Source of the DNA: Parapedobacter pyrenivorans
GTDB taxonomy: Bacteria; Bacteroidota; Bacteroidia; Sphingobacteriales; Sphingobacteriaceae
DNA: 64,000 nt
Direction: 5' to 3'
NCBI RefSeq assembly: GCF_014636865.1
Contig: NZ_BMER01000002.1
Span: 618,292 to 682,291, forward strand
Below the pieces are notes generated by a model. The model did no database searches, was not told where the DNA came from, and worked only from the letters and a program-made list of their open reading frames with translations. Position numbers and translations under genes: made by a program. Shown one piece after another: positions 60,371-64,000 of the stretch (positions are counted from its first letter, which is position 1; every line of letters begins with the position of its first letter).

Positions 60371-61840
60371 ATGAATAGCAAGATTTTTTGTGGGACGATC
60401 TTAACGCTGACAATGGCTTACGGTTGTTCAAATTCCAATATGAGCCATCCGGAAGAAGGATCCGATAAGCACGAAGCTGACTATACTGATGTTTTTACGA
60501 TCAAGACCGGTTGGGATATTTATGGGGGTGGCGGATACCGTTATGGCCCTTCTATGCTTACAAACGGCGATGGAACTATCGATGTGTGGTTTGCTGCACC
60601 CGGGGATGTTTTCGGGCAACGAAGACAGACTCATCATCCAACGGGTATGCAAAGCCCCGTAAGCCTTCATGGTCAAGATGTGGCCGCGCAGCGTTTCTCA
60701 AGCGATCATGCTTTTTTTGGGCTGGGTGTGATTTGTCCGAACTGGGGTACCACGAACAGTAGCCTTACTTTATCACTTTTTCTGTGGAAGGGCGACTATG
60801 TTACCAGCATAGCGGCTCCCGCCATTGCGCGTCATCGGTATGAAAATTTTGTTGATAATCAGGACTTGCAACTAAAACGCGAGGAGATGTTCGCCGCAGG
60901 TGAATACCTTTGGGTATTGGACCAGCCATCCGGAACAGCTGGCGTTTGGCGAAAAGAGGGTGATGTTGAAGGGGTAATCAACTACCTGAATGGAGGAGAA
61001 ATGAAGGGTACTAGCTTTCAGGCTTATCTGTTGCGTGATCGATCCTCTGGCGGAGCTTATTGGGATCAGGCGGCTTACCGGCGGACTGCCGACGGAGGCG
61101 AAACCTGGACAGAAGAACAGATGGTATTGAAGCCAACCGAGTTTTCACGGGATCAATTATCGATCTGTGACCCCGGAGCGATTAAAGTAGGAACGTATTA
61201 TTACATCGGGTATACTTCTACCGAAGACGTCAGAGGTTTATTCAATCACGCCTACGTAGCAAGATCGACGTCGCCAACCGGCCCGTGGGAGAAATGGGAT
61301 GGCAACGGCTGGGAAGACAATCCGCAACCCATTGTCACATTTGATGGGGATGCCAATGCCTGGGGTGCGGGAGAACCGTCTATTGTGGTAAATAACGATA
61401 CGTTGTTTTTTTATTATACATGGACGGATAAGGATAAGAATGAAACACGCGTGGCTATGGCAGATGCAACTGATGAACACTGGCCATTGCATCTCAATTT
61501 TCTCGGAACTGCAGTAGATAAGACCGCGATTGATGGCGCTGACCATTGTGATGTGAAATATCGCACAGACTTAAAATGTTATCAGGCAATCCACACAGCC
61601 TCAAGGTTGACTGCCAACAGCTATATTATTCTGTGGGAATCGGTGGATGGAATCCATTTTTCGAAAAAGGCTGAGTTACGGGATCACTTGGAGCCTTATT
61701 TGCACAATTGTGGGTGGAGCGGCGATACGCAAGGCCACATCAACCCCGAAACACCACAGTTTTTATCCTATGCCTATGGCCCTGATTGGGGAAACTGGAA
61801 AACCAAATGGCATCCAATTGATTTCGGAAAGGCAAAATAA
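60371..61840 (+). CDS. Beta-propeller hydrolase-like lipoprotein (GH43/sialidase-type fold)
   Basis: 489 residues with signal ending in a lipobox-like AYGC (Cys19). Propeller-like blades carry YRYGPSMLTNGDGTIDVWFA, AYRRTADGGETWTEEQM (a BNR/Asp-box-like blade), SICDPGAIKVGTYYYIGYTS and WGAGEPSIVVNNDTLFFYYT. Asp in CDPGAI and Glu in GAGEPS are plausible catalytic carboxylates as in GH43-type five-bladed propellers, but the family cannot be fixed. First gene of the rightward unit, opposite the tandem SusC/SusD operon, 42 bp before the GH71/99-like gene. Probably hydrolyses the glycan imported by those transporters. Confidence 0.65.
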   Translation: MNSKIFCGTILTLTMAYGCSNSNMSHPEEGSDKHEADYTDVFTIKTGWDIYGGGGYRYGPSMLTNGDGTIDVWFAAPGDVFGQRRQTHHPTGMQSPVSLHGQDVAAQRFSSDHAFFGLGVICPNWGTTNSSLTLSLFLWKGDYVTSIAAPAIARHRYENFVDNQDLQLKREEMFAAGEYLWVLDQPSGTAGVWRKEGDVEGVINYLNGGEMKGTSFQAYLLRDRSSGGAYWDQAAYRRTADGGETWTEEQMVLKPTEFSRDQLSICDPGAIKVGTYYYIGYTSTEDVRGLFNHAYVARSTSPTGPWEKWDGNGWEDNPQPIVTFDGDANAWGAGEPSIVVNNDTLFFYYTWTDKDKNETRVAMADATDEHWPLHLNFLGTAVDKTAIDGADHCDVKYRTDLKCYQAIHTASRLTANSYIILWESVDGIHFSKKAELRDHLEPYLHNCGWSGDTQGHINPETPQFLSYAYGPDWGNWKTKWHPIDFGKAK

Positions 61841-61882
61841 GAAGAGACCTAACAGAATAACTCACAGAAAGATACTAAAACT

Positions 61883-63688
61883 ATGAATAAATTAACACGT
61901 AATTTAATCATCCTCAGCGGGCTGGCATTCCCCACGATGCTTCATGCCCAATTCATCAACAGCGACCAGTGGGCGATGACCGATGCACTGGGGCGAAAAG
62001 CGAGCGGATACGAGACTGCCGGCGACAAAAAAGATGAAAAGTTCGTCGCGATGTTCTATTGGACATGGCACCAAGGCAACGATGACACGACTTATCAGGT
62101 TAAGAACATCACGGACATTGTCCGGGAACACCCTGAGGCCATGAAGGATTATAACCATCCGGCCTGGGGTACCAAAAGACCCGGCTTTTTTTACTGGGAA
62201 CAACCCTTATTTGGCTATTACAAAACGACCGATCCATGGGTATTGCGCAAACATGCAGAGATGCTGGCGGATGCCGGAGTAGACGCGGTTTTTTTTGATT
62301 GTACAAACGGAAGTCTTACTTGGCAGGATTCCTATGAAGCGCTGCTGAGGACCTGGGACCAGGCGCAGCGAGACGGTGTAAATGTTCCCAAAATTGCATT
62401 CATGTTGCCTTTTGGTCCGGCACCGCACTCCCTGATTTCCTTGCGACAGCTTTATAAGGATCTCTATAAGCCGGGGCGTTATAAAAATCTTTGGTTTGTC
62501 TGGAAAGGAAAGCCTTGTATTATGGGATATCCAGACAACCTCGAAGATTCGCAAACGGATCGTGAGATCGCATCTTTTTTCACCTTTCGTCCCGGGCAAC
62601 CGGATTACGTGGACGGCCCTAAACGAAATGATCAATGGGGATGGCTGGAAAATTATCCCCAGCACGGCTACGTAAAAGGAAGCGATGGCAAATTCGAACA
62701 AGCCACCGTAGGAGTTGCACAAAATGCAGGACCGGAGACCGACGGTCATTGCAGTGCTTTTAATCTACCGGGTACCTACGGACGTAACTTCAGTCAACGC
62801 AATGGGTTCGATCCACGGGTTGACGGTTACCTATACGGTTGGAATTTTCAGGAGCAATGGGATGGGGCTAGGGAAATTGATCCCGAGCTGATATTCGTGA
62901 CGGGGTGGAACGAATATATTGCCGGACAGTGGTTGCCCGAACATAATTGGACAGGCGACCCGTTTTCGTTTGTCGACCAATTCGATTGGGCGCACAGTCG
63001 TGATATCGAGCCGAATAAGGGATGGGGCGATAAAGGCGACGTATACTATCTTCAATTAATAGACAATGTGCGTAAATTCAAGGGGATGTCGCCTTTGGAA
63101 AAAGTATCGGAATCCAAAACCATACGGATCAATAAGTGGACGGACTGGGACAATGTAACCCCCTATTTCAAGCACTATAAAGGCAATACCCTGCACCGCG
63201 ACCATCGGGGACGGTACGATCAATATTACACAAACACGACCGGAAGGAACGATATCCTAGGCGCGAAGGTAGCGCGGGATAATGAACGGTTGTATTTTTA
63301 CGTCGAAACTGTCGATAAGCTAACCTCGCCGCAAGACCGGAACTGGATGATGCTGTTCATCGATACCGACCGTAACAAAGCCACCGGATGGAACGGTTAC
63401 GATGTGATTGTTAACCGGGTGAATCCGCGGGATAACCAAGCGGTGGTGGAACGAAATGTAGGCAACCGGTGGGAATGGGAACAAGTGGCACAGGTGCCCT
63501 TTTCGATCGATCGGAATAAACTCGCGTTCGGCGTGGATAAGCGATTGCTTGGACTGGAAGGAAAGGTGGCGGATATCGAATTCAAATGGAACGACAACAT
63601 GCAGGAAAATGGAAACATTATGGATTTCTATGTGAATGGGGATACAGCCCCCGGCGGACGGTTTAATTTTATCTATTCTGCTCCTTAA
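61883..63688 (+). CDS. GH71/GH99-like TIM-barrel protein with C-terminal CBM9-like domain
   Basis: 601 residues, Sec signal ending at MLHAQ. A TIM-barrel-like domain (about 30-400) has VAMFYWTWHQGNDDTTYQVK, HAEMLADAGVDAVFFDCTNG, YLYGWNFQEQWDGAREIDP and IFVTGWNEYIAGQWLPEHN; the GWNEY segment recalls the catalytic strand of GH99/GH71-like enzymes. The last ~180 residues form a CBM9-like beta-sandwich (GAKVARDNERLYFYVETVDK, MMLFIDTDRNKATGWNGYD). Co-directional with the propeller gene at 60371, and followed by a strong bidirectional terminator. Exported glycoside hydrolase; linkage specificity unknown. Confidence 0.7.
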   Translation: MNKLTRNLIILSGLAFPTMLHAQFINSDQWAMTDALGRKASGYETAGDKKDEKFVAMFYWTWHQGNDDTTYQVKNITDIVREHPEAMKDYNHPAWGTKRPGFFYWEQPLFGYYKTTDPWVLRKHAEMLADAGVDAVFFDCTNGSLTWQDSYEALLRTWDQAQRDGVNVPKIAFMLPFGPAPHSLISLRQLYKDLYKPGRYKNLWFVWKGKPCIMGYPDNLEDSQTDREIASFFTFRPGQPDYVDGPKRNDQWGWLENYPQHGYVKGSDGKFEQATVGVAQNAGPETDGHCSAFNLPGTYGRNFSQRNGFDPRVDGYLYGWNFQEQWDGAREIDPELIFVTGWNEYIAGQWLPEHNWTGDPFSFVDQFDWAHSRDIEPNKGWGDKGDVYYLQLIDNVRKFKGMSPLEKVSESKTIRINKWTDWDNVTPYFKHYKGNTLHRDHRGRYDQYYTNTTGRNDILGAKVARDNERLYFYVETVDKLTSPQDRNWMMLFIDTDRNKATGWNGYDVIVNRVNPRDNQAVVERNVGNRWEWEQVAQVPFSIDRNKLAFGVDKRLLGLEGKVADIEFKWNDNMQENGNIMDFYVNGDTAPGGRFNFIYSAP

Positions 63689-63703
63689 CTTTATTGAAAT
63701 GAA

Positions 63704-63755
63704 GGTAATAAGCCAACAACTTGCTGGGTCTTCAGCAAGTTGTTGGCTTATTACC
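63704..63755. terminator. Bidirectional 23-bp perfect hairpin between convergent genes
   Basis: Inverted repeat from 63704 to 63726 and 63733 to 63755, perfect over 23 bp (core GCCAACAACTTGCTG), with a 6-nt loop, lying between the GH71/99-like gene and the convergent nucleoside hydrolase. The position is that of a shared terminator for both genes. Confidence 0.8.
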
Positions 63756-63775
63756 ATATTGGCTAAGGCCAATTA

Positions 63776-64000
63776 CTACCTTGGCTGATGCAGCATCAAC
63801 ATCTCAATGGCTTCAGCGATATGATCATACGGATATTTATGGCTGATGAAATAATGACCTGCGTCAACCGCCGGATTCCACGTGTTATAGCCATCCTCCC
63901 TAACCTCAAATTTTCCGGGCCCGTTTACATAAAAATAGTCGGACGGATTGCGTATCGCAACCAACACGGCTGTTTGGTCCCACGATTGCCGATTGGATTC
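63776..64000 (-). CDS. Nucleoside hydrolase (IUNH family), C-terminal fragment at window edge
   Basis: Open from the right edge of the window; 74 residues seen. The phrase RQSWDQTAVLVAIR is the conserved nucleoside-hydrolase segment that precedes the C-terminal helix, followed by YFYVNGPGKFEVREDGYNTW and HIAEAIEMLMLHQPR. Family members cleave N-ribosidic bonds of nucleosides, but many Bacteroidota paralogues encoded near PULs act on unknown substrates. The N-terminal DxDxxxDD metal motif is outside the window. Confidence 0.8.
   Translation of the reverse strand, partial: ESNRQSWDQTAVLVAIRNPSDYFYVNGPGKFEVREDGYNTWNPAVDAGHYFISHKYPYDHIAEAIEMLMLHQPR

Noticed and set aside
1-64000. CRISPR arrays, tRNA or rRNA genes, insertion sequences or prophage genes
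   Set aside because: No regularly spaced repeats, no cloverleaf-like or rRNA-like stretches and no transposase or phage motifs were recognised by eye.

Overview
The window reads as a chromosome segment from a Bacteroidota bacterium, most likely family Sphingobacteriaceae (a Parapedobacter/Sphingobacterium-like genome). The evidence is four SusC/SusD pairs, a FecI/FecR-type sigma/anti-sigma pair feeding an STN-bearing SusC, a lipoprotein TamL in place of TamA, weak Shine-Dalgarno sequences, and TAnnTTTG-type -7 promoter elements. No tRNA, rRNA, IS element or CRISPR array is visible.

Layout. (1) 1-9239, plus strand: housekeeping block with tamB (5' end outside the window), tamL, a SMUG2-type uracil-DNA glycosylase, malate dehydrogenase and a small retropepsin-like protein. 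(2) 9220-15552, minus strand: three secreted or lipid-anchored proteins, namely two PVC-type beta-propeller 'membrane-bound dehydrogenase' proteins carrying blue-copper (azurin-like) domains and no haem c motif, with a seven-repeat FG-GAP/VCBS lipoprotein between them. (3) 15825-23166, minus strand: ECF sigma, FecR anti-sigma, STN-SusC, SusD, a complete trans-envelope signalling cassette. (4) 23351-45828: a large polysaccharide/sugar-acid utilisation region. It has a DUF1080 protein, a SusC/SusD pair, a GH172 (DUF2961), a GH32/43-clan propeller protein, two TIM-barrel sugar epimerases, an MFS aldonate/hexuronate-type carrier, an SDR, two divergent AraC-family paralogues, an FAH-family 2-keto-3-deoxy-pentonate dehydratase, a UxaA-family sugar-acid dehydratase, an alpha-ketoglutarate-semialdehyde dehydrogenase and a GH78 rhamnosidase. 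(5) 45928-59746, minus strand: a second utilisation locus with two SusC/SusD pairs in tandem, a DUF1735/discoidin lipoprotein, a small unknown ORF and a Tat-exported DUF4832 protein. It diverges from plus-strand genes at 60371-63688 (a propeller hydrolase and a GH71/99-like TIM barrel with a C-terminal CBM9-like domain). (6) 63776-64000: C-terminal part of a nucleoside hydrolase on the minus strand.

How the parts may fit. Region 4 contains three consecutive enzymes of a non-phosphorylative pentose oxidation route: sugar acid to 2-keto-3-deoxypentonate (UxaA family), to alpha-ketoglutarate semialdehyde (FAH family), to alpha-ketoglutarate (ALDH). The GH172 family includes D-arabinofuranosidases, and D-altronate, the classical UxaA substrate, shares the C2-C4 configuration of D-arabinonate. 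My working hypothesis is therefore release and oxidative catabolism of D-arabinose or a stereochemically similar sugar. This is inference.

The two most interesting non-coding signals are (a) a conserved ~38-bp element upstream of GH172, the propeller protein and the SDR operon, with half of it also between the two AraC genes; and (b) in the 624-bp divergent intergenic region at 59747-60370, two pairs of 14-bp direct repeats, each pair with a 20-bp period and pointing towards its own gene, each followed by a TAnnTTTG -7 element.
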